Positions 53,851-63,753 are shown, counted from the first letter of the stretch. The stretch: DNA of 64,000 nucleotides from an uncultured Schlesneria sp. (GCA_903834925.1 CAILLA010000215.1:32430-96429), one strand, 5' to 3'. Program-made: numbers and translations. Notes: generated by a model from the sequence alone, not told the origin.

Positions 53851-55269
53851 TTATTCAAAATCTTCAAGCTGCAAGAGTCCTGACAATTCCGCAGCCGTTG
53901 TCCAGACATTTTCCAGCAGGTCAATATACGCCATGTTGGTGTCGACAACCGTGCGCTGAACTTGCAAGTAACGGATGAAATCCCATTCACCCTTTTTAAA
54001 GCCCTTCTCTGCCAGGAAAAACGCGTTCATCGCATTCGGAATGATGTCCTTCCGGTATTTGGCGGCCTGTGCTCGAACTGCGCGATGACGCGAGTACGCG
54101 TCAGCCACGCGTCTTAGCTGTTCCAGTTGAACCGCTTCCACATTCTTTCGTGAACCCGCCAGATCTGCTGTGGCTGCTTGAATCCCACCCTGATTCCGGT
54201 CCCATGTGGGGATTGGAAAGGTTACGGTCAACCAGAACTGCTCGCCCCCTTGAACCAGACCCCACTGATATGCGGGACCCAGGTTGATGTTGGGATAGGG
54301 TTCTGCAACCGCTCGTTTGAGCAGAATCTCGTTTCGTTCGACATCCAGTTTTGCGATCTGAACATAAGCGCTGTTTGCGGAAGCGAATTCATTCAGAATT
54401 TTTTCGTCGTACTGAGGAGGCGCGTCATAGATTGAACCTTCAAATTGATCGTCGCTAATTGAGGGATCACCAACCAGCATGGCCAATTGTTTTCGGGCAC
54501 CGCGTTGCAACCGGAGCGTATTCTCTAAGTCAGCCTGGACCCGCTGATTGTCGATTTGAAGGATTAATACATCGATATGAGCAAGTTCCCCCGCACCCCG
54601 CTCTTGCTCTTTTCCCGTGGCATATGAAGACGCGGTAATCTCCTGTAGTTTCTGAAGAACCTTGAGTCGACGCTGGGCGGCCAGCAACACGTAATACTGT
54701 TGACGCAGGTTGGTCAGCAAACCAAATCGGTCTTGTACGTAAGCAAATTCATTCTGTTGGACGACCTTCACTGCGGCAGCACGATCTAATCGCTTCTTGC
54801 CTTTGACAACAAATTCCTGTTGGATACCGGCATTGAACAATGAGTTCTGCCCATTAAAGACTTGAGGGTTGTTGGTATCGAAGCGAGGATTGGGATAAAG
54901 GCCCGCTTGTAACGCGTCGCCACGGGCAGAGTCGATTCGGGCGCGATTGCGCTGGAGCAACGGATGAATTGTATCTGCGACTGCCTGAAGTTCGGCTAAT
55001 GTCCAAGTCCTCACGGAATGAGAACTGTCTGATTCGGGTTCGAGTGGTGGGTCCGATTCAGACTTGGCAGATTCCGTCTTGGTTGATTTGGAAACCGGCG
55101 GTGCGGGCGGCACTTCTTCGTTACTGACCTGGATGATCCGTGATTTTTGTCCTGCCCGTTTGGCGGTGGGCGCATCGCCACGCGGCTCTGCGGCAAGGGC
55201 CAGCCAGGGGCTGCACAAGAGCAGGATCACAGCGGTACGGAATTCGAAGCGGGTATGATTCATTTTCAT
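53851..55269 (-). CDS. TolC-family outer-membrane efflux protein
   Basis: The 472-residue protein has a signal peptide (RTAVILLLCSPWLALAAEP), a Ser/Pro/Glu-rich linker, and two TolC-type repeats with long heptad helices (ARIDSARGDALQAGLYPNPR and LAGSRKNVEAVQLEQLRRVA) with the NPRFD and YPNINLG patterns. It is the outer channel of the adaptor/permease system encoded upstream on the same strand and would trimerise in the outer membrane. Its start is about 70 bp after the stop of the beta-barrel gene. Confidence 0.93.
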   Translation of the reverse strand: MKMNHTRFEFRTAVILLLCSPWLALAAEPRGDAPTAKRAGQKSRIIQVSNEEVPPAPPVSKSTKTESAKSESDPPLEPESDSSHSVRTWTLAELQAVADTIHPLLQRNRARIDSARGDALQAGLYPNPRFDTNNPQVFNGQNSLFNAGIQQEFVVKGKKRLDRAAAVKVVQQNEFAYVQDRFGLLTNLRQQYYVLLAAQRRLKVLQKLQEITASSYATGKEQERGAGELAHIDVLILQIDNQRVQADLENTLRLQRGARKQLAMLVGDPSISDDQFEGSIYDAPPQYDEKILNEFASANSAYVQIAKLDVERNEILLKRAVAEPYPNINLGPAYQWGLVQGGEQFWLTVTFPIPTWDRNQGGIQAATADLAGSRKNVEAVQLEQLRRVADAYSRHRAVRAQAAKYRKDIIPNAMNAFFLAEKGFKKGEWDFIRYLQVQRTVVDTNMAYIDLLENVWTTAAELSGLLQLEDFE

Positions 55270-55341
55270 TTCAACCTGTCAGCTCGTCAGTTTTTCTTAA
55301 GGCTCGGCGGAAGCCAAACACTCCCCGATTAAGACAGAACC

Positions 55342-56451
55342 CTAGAATGCGACTTCGCCTCGTACGAAAGGTCCCTGAATCGTTAGCTCGTTGTTCGAGG
55401 TCGTGTCCGTACCTAGAAAAAACCACCGTTCCCATTGATAGCCCGCCGACATTTTGACGTTGCCGCCACCCCAGTCGGGAAGCCAGTTCAGCCCTGCTTT
55501 CAGTCCAATTACAGGGACACCTACCGTCACCGAATTGGATGCCGATCCACTTGTGATCAAGTTGTTAGCACCTGTTGCCGACTGGCTGAATGATTGCCGG
55601 TCGTTACCAATGACACCGGCACCTTCAAATTTTGAAAACAGCGTCCATCGATGAGAGGAAATAGGATAAAGCCCTTCGAGTGCAAACCGAGGTCCGGCAC
55701 CGACGAATGTATTAGAGGCCGACTGACTGAGAACACTTCCACCGGAATTCGATGTCTTGTCCTGAATCCCTGCCACACGGATACCACCCGTCAGTCGCAT
55801 CTGACGCGGTACGAGCCACAGGTCGTTCGGAAACAAGTCGGTCAGGCTGTAATCGAGGTCCATCACATGCAATTGCAGGTTGCTCGAACCGCTACCTGTC
55901 CCTCCACCGACGAACTGAGGGATCGCGGTTGACCCTTGAGAAAAGAGAAATCGATAGCTGACACTTAAATCACCAAGCCCTTCTGGACGTCGATAGCCCA
56001 GGGTGAACTTTGGCATCACCGTCCAATCCAGTGGTGCATAAGTTGGTGCGATTGGATCGGGAAATGTATTGCTGAGCAAGCCTTCTGAATTTTGCCGAAA
56101 CGACAATCGAGGATTGGCTGCGGTCAACTCCAAAGCCGAGTACCACCCCACAGGAACACCGGGACGTTCGAGGATATCATTGGGGTCCACGTCATCGATG
56201 AACGTCGCGTAAGAGGAAACTGTTGATCGCGACGATGGCGTGACTGGATCATCGTCAATCCAGCGGTAGGGATCTGGCTTCACTGGGCCTTCACCAAGCT
56301 CATCGATCGAGCCCACATTGGGGGAAGAATTGTGAGTGATCGGTGCCGGAAGATCAGCCGGATCAGACGGCTCAATGGCAGAGACGCACGATACGGAGAT
56401 CGTCACCAAAAGCGCCACTGCGAACGACAATCGACAGCAAATCGAGTTCAT
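55342..56451 (-). CDS. Outer-membrane beta-barrel protein of the efflux cluster
   Basis: The 369-residue protein has a signal peptide (CRLSFAVALLVTISVSCVSA), a Pro/Asp-rich linker, and a barrel-like domain with WTVMPKFTLGYRRPEGLGDL, LQLHVMDLDYSLTD and a terminal strand ending FVRGEVAF (C-terminal Phe). It is close to the Lpg1974-like major outer membrane protein group seen in planctomycetes, which is uncertain. It lies between the RND permease and TolC genes and may be a pore or accessory to the efflux system. There is a 530 bp gap upstream with a MITE. Confidence 0.82.
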   Translation of the reverse strand: MNSICCRLSFAVALLVTISVSCVSAIEPSDPADLPAPITHNSSPNVGSIDELGEGPVKPDPYRWIDDDPVTPSSRSTVSSYATFIDDVDPNDILERPGVPVGWYSALELTAANPRLSFRQNSEGLLSNTFPDPIAPTYAPLDWTVMPKFTLGYRRPEGLGDLSVSYRFLFSQGSTAIPQFVGGGTGSGSSNLQLHVMDLDYSLTDLFPNDLWLVPRQMRLTGGIRVAGIQDKTSNSGGSVLSQSASNTFVGAGPRFALEGLYPISSHRWTLFSKFEGAGVIGNDRQSFSQSATGANNLITSGSASNSVTVGVPVIGLKAGLNWLPDWGGGNVKMSAGYQWERWFFLGTDTTSNNELTIQGPFVRGEVAF

Positions 56452-56837
56452 GTGTGATGCTCGTGTTACGGTTGTGCGGCCTCAAAACCAATCCGTTGGT
56501 CCAAATCATGGCCATTTCAACCGTCATCAAAGTATCGAGCAATACAATCGAACGCGTTACGAATACAGCCAAAGGGCGTACAAACGGAATAACCCTTTTT
56601 GCCGAGTGAAGCGGTCAAAACGTCAATGTCAGCTTGAGTCGGTAAGCTGAGTTGTGTACGCGCAAGGGGTTGCAAATATTGTATTTACGGAATGCGAGTG
56701 CAGGGGTTTCTCTGTGTACCGCACGTCGTTTTTCGGACAAATATTTTGAAAGTCCCCTGGTTGAGGTGCGCAAAATCAACTTTATCAGCCTCAATCTTCG
56801 GCGTCAAATCTTGCGCCATCGGTCGAGGCACGCTCCG

Positions 56838-56954
56838 AGGCTGTCATTTTTTGTAGGTTGAGAATGGTGAGCCACAACCCGTAGCATGGGCTTCAGCCCG
56901 TGCGACACAACGTCTTGTGCGGGCTAAAGCCCACACTACAAAAACTGACAACCG
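56838..56954. mobile_element. MITE-like element, family 2 (copy 2)
   Basis: This 117 bp copy begins AGGCTGTCATTTTTTGTA and ends TACAAAAACTGACAACCG, with inverted ends matching those of the copy at 8142-8258 with minor changes. It is flanked by CTCCG (56833-56837) and CTCAG (56955-56959), a likely target duplication with one changed base. It lies in the gap between the RND permease stop and the beta-barrel gene, so it sits inside the efflux cluster. Confidence 0.87.
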
Positions 56955-56980
56955 CTCAGTGACAATCGGTCGATTCCATG

Positions 56981-59900
56981 TTAATGGACGAGCGAGCTTG
57001 AGGCTTCGTTCGGTTCACGATTGCCGTAGTAACTGTAAAGAATCGGCATAAGATACCTGGTGAGAAAAAGCGTCGCGATCATGCCACCGACCACTACAAT
57101 TGCCAATGGTCTCTGAGTTTGAGCACCAATTCTGGTCGACATGGCTGCGGGTAATAAACCGAAGATGGCGGTGAGTGCCGTCATCGTTACCGGTCGCACG
57201 CGCTTTTCGGCACCGAGCATGATCGCTTCTTTCAGCGGCATTCCCTGGTGACGAAGGTGATTGAAATACGAAATCATCAACAGACCATCCATGATGGCGA
57301 CGCCAAACAATGAAATGAAACCGACGGCAGCGGAAATACTGAAGTTACTTCCCGTCAGAAAGAGAGCCCAGATTCCGCCAATCGAAAGCGCGAGCACATT
57401 GGAAAGTACAACTAAGGCATCGAGAAACGAGTGGAACGCGAGATACAGCAGAATGAAAATCAAAACCAAAGATAATGGGACGATCACCATCAAGCGCGCT
57501 TCAGCCTCTTTCATCTCTTGAAATTCGCCGCTCCATTCCGTGGTATACGGAGCGGTGAAGAGATCTTCGGTCTTCAATTGCGCTTCAGCAACCGCGCTGG
57601 CTAAGTCACGTCCTCGAACACTGAATTTGACTGCGATCAGCCGATTGCCCTGTTCGCGATATATTGTCGAGGCACCCGATCGGATAAATCCTTCGTTAGG
57701 ATCTGGAATGCCCCGCGAATTTACCGGAGTTACGAAATCACGCAGTCGACGACGGGGTTGCCGCACAATGTAGTTAGACTGAGAACTGACCGGATTTCCG
57801 CTGAGTGACGGCTGTGGTTCGTTGAATCCACGTCGGTTCAATGCCGCATTGTTATTCATCGAGTTGTCGTTGGGATTCGTATCGTCATTGCTGTTATCGT
57901 CCGTAATATTGTTGTTTGAGATATCAACGGGGATATTCAAAATCGCGTCTTCGCTTGTCCGCAGAACGGCCGGCCAGCGAAGCGTGATATCAAAACGCTT
58001 TTCTCCTTCAACCATTGTTGAAAATGGTTTTCCACCGACTGCGGTTTCAAGAACATCTTCCACATCAGCAACACTCAGGCCCCATCGGCTGCATTTCGCC
58101 GGATCGACAGGTATTTCCAGATTGGGTTGGCCCTTCACGCGGAAGATACCCACGTTTTCGATCCCCTGAATACTATCCAGACGCTGCTTGAGCTGACCGG
58201 CCAAACGTTCCAATTCATCAAGGTCTGGTCCAAGGATTTTGACGCTATTGTCCCCTTTCACCCCGGAAAGCGATTCCATGACATTGTCACGAATGTTTTG
58301 TGAGAAATTCCAGTCGACACCGAACAAGCTATCCTCAAGCTCTCGATTCATCTCACTAATTAATTCTTCTTTTGCCCTGGCACGCCGTGGGTAAAAATAC
58401 GACATCATCCCCGTCGTCGATTTTACGGCCGGCCAGGCATTGTGTGGCTTGAGCGGAACAAAGAATTCTGAATTGTAGAAACCTGTCGGGTCGGTTCCGT
58501 CGTCCGGACGACCATTCATGGAAACGACGACTTCAATCTCTGGATACTTCTGCATGATCTTGCGAGCTGCCCGAATCTTTTCAGCAGCAGCGTCCTGGGC
58601 AATGCTGATGGGAAAAGTTCCGCGGATCCAGAGGTTACCCTCCTCCAGTTCGGGCATGAATTCGCGCCCCATGTAAGGGATATACGAAAACGTCAAAACA
58701 ACTGCGAATAACGTGAGTCCCAGGAAAATGGTACGATTTCGAAGGTACAAATCGAGATTTTTCAGATAACCTCGCTTAATCATTCTTACAAGCATGTTGT
58801 CTTCCACGGGCTTAAGCTTCGTGAAAAACAAGGCACACAAGACCGGAGCAATGGTCAACGACATCAGTAGCGCTCCACCCAGCGCGAACGCATAAGTGTC
58901 GGCCATGGGACCGAAGATCTGTCCTTCGGGGCCTTGCATCGTGAACAATGGTAAGAATGCACAGACCATGATCGCTGTGGTGTAAAACAATCCTCCCTCG
59001 ACTTCCCGACTTGCGATTAGGATTCGATCCTTGAAGGGAAGTTCTTTATTGTCACCAGCGCTCAAATGCCGGTAGATATTTTCCACCATGATCACAGACG
59101 AGTCGACGATGATTCCGAAGTCGACCGCTCCAATTGACAGCAGATTCGCGGACTTACCACGAACAAAAAGCACGACAAAAGCGAATAACAGGGCCAACGG
59201 GATATTGATGGCGACGATCAATGCACTACGGACGTTTCCGAGAAACATCAAGAGGATCACGGTCACGAGAACCATCCCCACAATCAGGTTTTCGTGAACG
59301 GTTTCCGTAGTCACATTGATCAGGTCGGTTCGATCGTAATAAGGTTCGATTGTCACGCCAGGCAACAAACGACCCGAATGATCGTTCAATTCATGAATCT
59401 TCTTTTCGAGGCCCGCCAGTGCCGGAAGTGACGACTCCCCTTTCCTCATCAGGACAATTCCCTGAACTTTCTCTTCTTCGTCGACCCAGACCGGATCGCC
59501 ATTTTTGTCGAGTACGATATTCCCTTGATCATCTTTCTGGCGATAACTGATGCTGGCTCGACCAAGTCGGGGAACGTTTCCTACGACGACTCCACGCATT
59601 CCGATTTCATCGGGATCTCGATTCGGCCCGCCATCGACGACGTCTTCAACCCGGATCGGCTGATGATTGACGGCCTTGATGACTGTGGAACGTATCCGTT
59701 CGATGCGTCGCAGTTCTTCTGATCGCAAATAGGCCGCCGCCGCTTCAGGTGAGGCGGCTTGAAGAACTGAAAGATCACGGGTCGGATCAAGCCCTGCTCC
59801 AATCAATCCTGTCGCGCGAATATTCAGGAGATTGTCACCTTGAACCATGTAGTCGCCGCCGACATTCGCGTTGCTGTCCTGGATCGCCTGTGCCAACTGA

Positions 59901-60520
59901 TCGAGCGTGACTTCATATCGCATCAGACGTTCGGGATCGGGATGGATCTCGTAACGTTTTACCGTTCCGCCACTGCTGACGATGTCAATAATGCGTGGAA
60001 CACGACGGAACTGTCGTTCAAGCACGGTATCCTGCATCGATTTGAGATCGTTGAGTGTATAAACATCCTTCCCTTTCTCCGTTTTCGGATTCTTCAGCGT
60101 ATAGCGTAGAATCTCGCCGGTCGGACTTTGCGGCGACAGTGTGGGGACGACGCCCGGTGGAAGCCCATCGACAAACTGAAGCCGATTGATAATTTCTTGC
60201 CGAGCCTTCAAGAAATCGATGCCATATTCGAATTGATTACGCAAGTGCGAAAGCCCGAACAAGGACTTGGTCCGGGTGTATTTGAGTCCAGGAATCCCAG
60301 CAATCACGACTTCCAGCGGAATAGTGACTTGTCGTTCGACTTCTTCCGCAGAAGCGCCAGGAAATTTGGCGATCACTTCCACGATCGCGGGAGCGGGGTC
60401 TGGATACGCTTCAACATTCACATGCACGAACGCGTAACCACCAAAACCGACGAGTCCAAACATCAAAATCAGAACAATGAGCTTATTGTCGAGAGCCCAA
60501 TGAATCAGTTGGTGAACCAT
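56981..60520 (-). CDS. RND-family heavy-metal-type efflux permease (CusA/CzcA-like)
   Basis: The 1179-residue protein is an HME-RND permease: the N-terminal helix and VEAYPDPAPAIVEVIAKFPG opening, the NIPLALLFAFVVLFVRGKSA and VDFGIIVDSSVIMVENIYRHL motifs in the first half, and VRPVTMTALTAIFGLLPAAM near the end. It is about 130 residues longer than usual. An Asn/Asp-rich stretch (ISNNNITDDNSNDDTNPN and beyond) plus a Pro/Arg-rich part is inserted in the second periplasmic loop. It works with the adaptor and TolC. Which metal it exports is not evident. Confidence 0.94.
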   Translation of the reverse strand: MVHQLIHWALDNKLIVLILMFGLVGFGGYAFVHVNVEAYPDPAPAIVEVIAKFPGASAEEVERQVTIPLEVVIAGIPGLKYTRTKSLFGLSHLRNQFEYGIDFLKARQEIINRLQFVDGLPPGVVPTLSPQSPTGEILRYTLKNPKTEKGKDVYTLNDLKSMQDTVLERQFRRVPRIIDIVSSGGTVKRYEIHPDPERLMRYEVTLDQLAQAIQDSNANVGGDYMVQGDNLLNIRATGLIGAGLDPTRDLSVLQAASPEAAAAYLRSEELRRIERIRSTVIKAVNHQPIRVEDVVDGGPNRDPDEIGMRGVVVGNVPRLGRASISYRQKDDQGNIVLDKNGDPVWVDEEEKVQGIVLMRKGESSLPALAGLEKKIHELNDHSGRLLPGVTIEPYYDRTDLINVTTETVHENLIVGMVLVTVILLMFLGNVRSALIVAINIPLALLFAFVVLFVRGKSANLLSIGAVDFGIIVDSSVIMVENIYRHLSAGDNKELPFKDRILIASREVEGGLFYTTAIMVCAFLPLFTMQGPEGQIFGPMADTYAFALGGALLMSLTIAPVLCALFFTKLKPVEDNMLVRMIKRGYLKNLDLYLRNRTIFLGLTLFAVVLTFSYIPYMGREFMPELEEGNLWIRGTFPISIAQDAAAEKIRAARKIMQKYPEIEVVVSMNGRPDDGTDPTGFYNSEFFVPLKPHNAWPAVKSTTGMMSYFYPRRARAKEELISEMNRELEDSLFGVDWNFSQNIRDNVMESLSGVKGDNSVKILGPDLDELERLAGQLKQRLDSIQGIENVGIFRVKGQPNLEIPVDPAKCSRWGLSVADVEDVLETAVGGKPFSTMVEGEKRFDITLRWPAVLRTSEDAILNIPVDISNNNITDDNSNDDTNPNDNSMNNNAALNRRGFNEPQPSLSGNPVSSQSNYIVRQPRRRLRDFVTPVNSRGIPDPNEGFIRSGASTIYREQGNRLIAVKFSVRGRDLASAVAEAQLKTEDLFTAPYTTEWSGEFQEMKEAEARLMVIVPLSLVLIFILLYLAFHSFLDALVVLSNVLALSIGGIWALFLTGSNFSISAAVGFISLFGVAIMDGLLMISYFNHLRHQGMPLKEAIMLGAEKRVRPVTMTALTAIFGLLPAAMSTRIGAQTQRPLAIVVVGGMIATLFLTRYLMPILYSYYGNREPNEASSSLVH

Positions 60521-60607
60521 ATTAGTATTCGCATGGAAGTGAGTGTACGAGACCGCAATTTTTCGAGTGAACGCTTTTGATGAAGCGCTATGATCAACGA
60601 AGTTGGA

Positions 60608-62005
60608 CTAATGTTTTGACGAGGAAGCCAGATCGTTTAACTCGGCTTCAAGTTCAACAACAGAGTCAATTAAGATCCGTTCTCCCGGCCGCAGCGGTTG
60701 AATCCCACGTTCAAGCTGTTTGGCGTTCGGTTCACTCACCACGTGAATCTGAGTTCTGCCGCGACGCGTGACAGCAACCCTGCGACGCGTATATTCGTGG
60801 AATTCCGCACTCGTCTCAACAAAAACAGCAGAGGATGCACCTTCTTCGATGACAGCAGAAACCGGAATCACGACTTGGGAAGAATCGCCAGGTACCTCAA
60901 TCGTTGCCGTAATGAATTGCCCGATGGCGAGACTCTTATTCGGGTTGTCAACAAATCCCATGACAACGGATGTATGCATATTGGGGTCGATAATCATTCC
61001 GATCTGATCGAATTTCCCTGTGATCACGTTATCAAGCGACTCGGACTCCAGCTGCAAACTCCATATTTGCTCATCGGGTGAAAGTCTGCGTAAGAGTGGC
61101 AAGTCTTCTTCAAAGACATTGGCGAGGACCTGCAATCGGTCAAGGTCCGCAATCTTGAAAAGATCCTTGTTGGTATCGACCATGTCGCCAACGCTAAAGT
61201 CCTTTTCGACGATGATTCCCGATTGCGCCGCAGTCACTTCCATTTCAGCCCAGTGACCGTCGTCAGTAATCGAAACAGTTCCATCCAAAAGGTCCTTCGC
61301 TTCCCGATGCACTGCGGCAATTTCTTCCTCGCTCAGATTCCACGAACGTAATGTTCGCTCGGCCTTCGCCACGGCAACAAGGTCCCCCTGATAGTTTCTT
61401 TCGGCGTCGTTGATAGCGCGTTCGGTAACAACCCCCCCCTTCACTGAGTTCAGGCGGTCCAGGATGATTTTGTCGAAGTGAACTTTTGAAAGAGCGTCAA
61501 CTAATTCGCTCTTCTTTTCTCCAATGTCCTTACTCCACATTTTCACCAGCAATTGACCCGCAGTGACCTTATCACCAAATCGCAATGGTCGATTCGTTCC
61601 TGCAGCCGTCCCCACGCGTCGGACTTCGCCAGGAAATCGGGAATGGACGCGAACAAAACGATTCGGGTCCAGTGAAAGTGTTCCTGTCAATCGCAGTTTG
61701 TTGGGCGGTGGATCGGCACTGATTGTGTGGACATGAATTCCAAGGTCGGAAACGTCCCGATCAATCAGGCGAATCGTGTCAGGTTTGTCCGGCACCAATA
61801 CGAATAATGGGCGCTTCGTAGGGCGTGATGCAGCGGTATTTGGTGACGCGACACCATCAATTCGGTTGGCCTGAAGGTGTTGATCCCAAGCATCTTTCAA
61901 TGCTTGCCGATTCCAACCAATAATCCCTGCCAGCACTCCCAGAATCACAATGGGCAATCCGAATCGCAGCAACCTGGATCGCTTTGCAGAAGAACCGTTA
62001 CTCAT
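60608..62005 (-). CDS. RND periplasmic adaptor protein (membrane fusion protein, CusB-like)
   Basis: The 465-residue protein has an N-terminal membrane anchor (FGLPIVILGVLAGIIGW), then a barrel-sandwich domain (HVHTISADPPPNKLRLTGTL and VRRVGTAAGTNRPLRFGDKV), a coiled-coil hairpin at about 165-230 and beta-barrel parts (SAVIEEGASSAVFVETSAEF). It joins the permease to TolC. The gene has a run of eight G on the coding strand (61432-61439), a possible slippage site. It leads the efflux operon; a short frame upstream is described separately. Confidence 0.92.
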   Translation of the reverse strand: MSNGSSAKRSRLLRFGLPIVILGVLAGIIGWNRQALKDAWDQHLQANRIDGVASPNTAASRPTKRPLFVLVPDKPDTIRLIDRDVSDLGIHVHTISADPPPNKLRLTGTLSLDPNRFVRVHSRFPGEVRRVGTAAGTNRPLRFGDKVTAGQLLVKMWSKDIGEKKSELVDALSKVHFDKIILDRLNSVKGGVVTERAINDAERNYQGDLVAVAKAERTLRSWNLSEEEIAAVHREAKDLLDGTVSITDDGHWAEMEVTAAQSGIIVEKDFSVGDMVDTNKDLFKIADLDRLQVLANVFEEDLPLLRRLSPDEQIWSLQLESESLDNVITGKFDQIGMIIDPNMHTSVVMGFVDNPNKSLAIGQFITATIEVPGDSSQVVIPVSAVIEEGASSAVFVETSAEFHEYTRRRVAVTRRGRTQIHVVSEPNAKQLERGIQPLRPGERILIDSVVELEAELNDLASSSKH

Positions 62006-62483
62006 GAATGGATCTCAACTTTGCCTGCGGACAGATTCTATTGGACCGCGACTTGGAAAGTGCGGCGCAACACGAAAATTACACGGATTTCAATAGGTTC
62101 ACGGTAGTCTAGGTCAATCTCATTCGGTAGTCTACATCCGATCGATTCGATGACAGAGATGTAAGCCAACAGCAACTGTACGCCGCTAAAGATGGAATCC
62201 TCGTACAAGTCGAACGTCTAAAACGCCGCGGTCAAGGTGTCATTCTGGCAACAATCGATCATGTGGATGAAAAAGTCGTGAGAAGAATCCTTTTCAGTGG
62301 TTCCCGTCGTTCGGCGTAACATCTTTCACTTAAAACCTACTACCAAGGGGCTTAAACGAATCTCAACCTGGAATTGGTCTTGCCGAAGTCCGATTCAAAC
62401 TGGATAAACCTGATTGGGCGACGTCGTTCCTGACAGAAAGTGATGGGAGACTTGTCGTTTTGAGGATCTATGGAGGGAACCTC
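62006..62483. other. Intergenic region between the adaptor and RodA genes with an unassigned reading frame
   Basis: A plus-strand open frame without a usual start runs from 62131 to a TAA at 62317-62319 and reads AAKDGILVQVERLKRRGQG and ATIDHVDEKVVRRILF. A second frame continuous with the RodA frame opens at 62334 and reads GIGLAEVRFKLDKPDWATSF before the RodA start. Either could be a gene remnant or chance. No domain was recognised, so neither is called as a gene. Confidence 0.4.
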
Positions 62484-63608
62484 GTGCCGACTGCTGATTT
62501 AATCCGACGTATTCCCTGGCCGATTGCCATTTGTGCATTCACATTGTTGGTCATCGGATTGACGGGGATCGCCCGAGCTGACGAATTGAGTGCCGGGCCG
62601 GATCTGTTTTCCAAACAATTGACATGGGCATTTGTCTCAATTCCAGCGCTCGCGATGGCGTTTGCCATTCCGTATCGAACCTGGAAGCCAATTGGCCACG
62701 TTCTGTTTTTAGTTTCGCTACCACTACTGATTGTGGTTCTTTTCATGGAGAAACGGGGCGGTGCTCGTTGTTGGATTCAGCTCGGCTTTTTTGATCTGCA
62801 ACCGTCAGAATTTGTCAAACTGACATACATTATGGTTCTGGCTCAATACTTGATGTACCGCGACAATTTCTTGAAAGTCGCCGGACTGATTGCCCCGTTT
62901 GCCCTGACACTCGTTCCCCTGGCTCTGATTCTGCTCGAACCCGACCTCGGCACGGCTCTGCTATTCGTACCCGTATTATTCGCGATGTTGTTCACCGCAG
63001 GTGCCCGCTGGCGGCATCTTGTTTGTGTGGGACTGCTCGGTTTGGCGATCTCCCCCTTGTTCTGGATGAAAATGAACACCGAACAAAAATCGCGAATCCG
63101 GGCCTTGCTACTACAAGTTGATGGTGGCCCAAATCCTGGTGGTGACCGCCGGCACCAGCATCAGTCGAAAGTCGTCCTGTCTTTGGGAGGTTTGGAAGGA
63201 AGTGCGTTTGCAGGCCCCAGGATCGATGATCCCCGTGCCTATCTCCTGTCAAATTCACAAACCGACTTCGTGTTCTGCCTGATCGGCGAACGCTGGGGAT
63301 TCATTGGAGCCACTTTCACCCTGCTCTTGTATCTGCTGTTCTTTGCTCTGGGCCTCAAAGTCGCTGCGCGGACGCAAGAACCGTTTGGGCGACTAATTGT
63401 CGTCGGCATCGTTACGCTGTGGGCGACACAGACGATCATCAATACAGGCATGACGGTCGGCCTGCTTCCAGTTATCGGTATCACGCTGCCGCTCATGAGC
63501 TATGGTGGTTCCAGTCTGGTGATGGCAGCGATCAGCCTTGGCCTTTTACTGAACGTAGGAGCAAGACCTGGTTACGAAGTCGCCGGTGAGCCATTTCGAT
63601 TCGATTGA
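62484..63608 (+). CDS. RodA/FtsW/SpoVE-family cell-shape protein
   Basis: The GTG at 62484 is chosen because GGAGGG precedes it. The 374-residue protein has about ten membrane helices and the SEDS-family signatures: QPSEFVKLTYIMVLAQYL, LILLEPDLGTALLFVPVLF, TDFVFCLIGERWGFIGA and ITLPLMSYGGSSLVMAAISL. It has the RodA length. The family polymerises peptidoglycan glycan strands together with a class B PBP. No mreBCD or pbp2 genes follow. Planctomycetes mostly lack FtsZ, which makes the presence of a SEDS protein worth noting. Confidence 0.9.
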   Translation: MPTADLIRRIPWPIAICAFTLLVIGLTGIARADELSAGPDLFSKQLTWAFVSIPALAMAFAIPYRTWKPIGHVLFLVSLPLLIVVLFMEKRGGARCWIQLGFFDLQPSEFVKLTYIMVLAQYLMYRDNFLKVAGLIAPFALTLVPLALILLEPDLGTALLFVPVLFAMLFTAGARWRHLVCVGLLGLAISPLFWMKMNTEQKSRIRALLLQVDGGPNPGGDRRHQHQSKVVLSLGGLEGSAFAGPRIDDPRAYLLSNSQTDFVFCLIGERWGFIGATFTLLLYLLFFALGLKVAARTQEPFGRLIVVGIVTLWATQTIINTGMTVGLLPVIGITLPLMSYGGSSLVMAAISLGLLLNVGARPGYEVAGEPFRFD

Positions 63609-63655
63609 CGCCATCTGTTGTCGCGAACGAAATCTCAAAACGGACACGACCTGTG

Positions 63656-63753
63656 GTGCCACTGCATCGGAGTCTTCTCCGACGCAGTGTTTTCACGCCG
63701 AAAACTTGTCGTCCAACACCACTGTATGACCGAGTAAGGTCATGCAATGACAC
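63656..63753. repeat. Palindromic paired-hairpin repeat, family 1 (decayed right arm)
   Basis: The left hairpin is intact: GTGCCACTGCATCGGAG, TCTT loop, CTCCGACGCAGTG. The right half has CACTGTATGACCG with the GAAGAC loop lost (AGTAAGG instead) and ends ATGACAC. It lies just after the RodA stop codon. The left hairpin closely matches that of the copy at 2258-2358. Confidence 0.82.
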
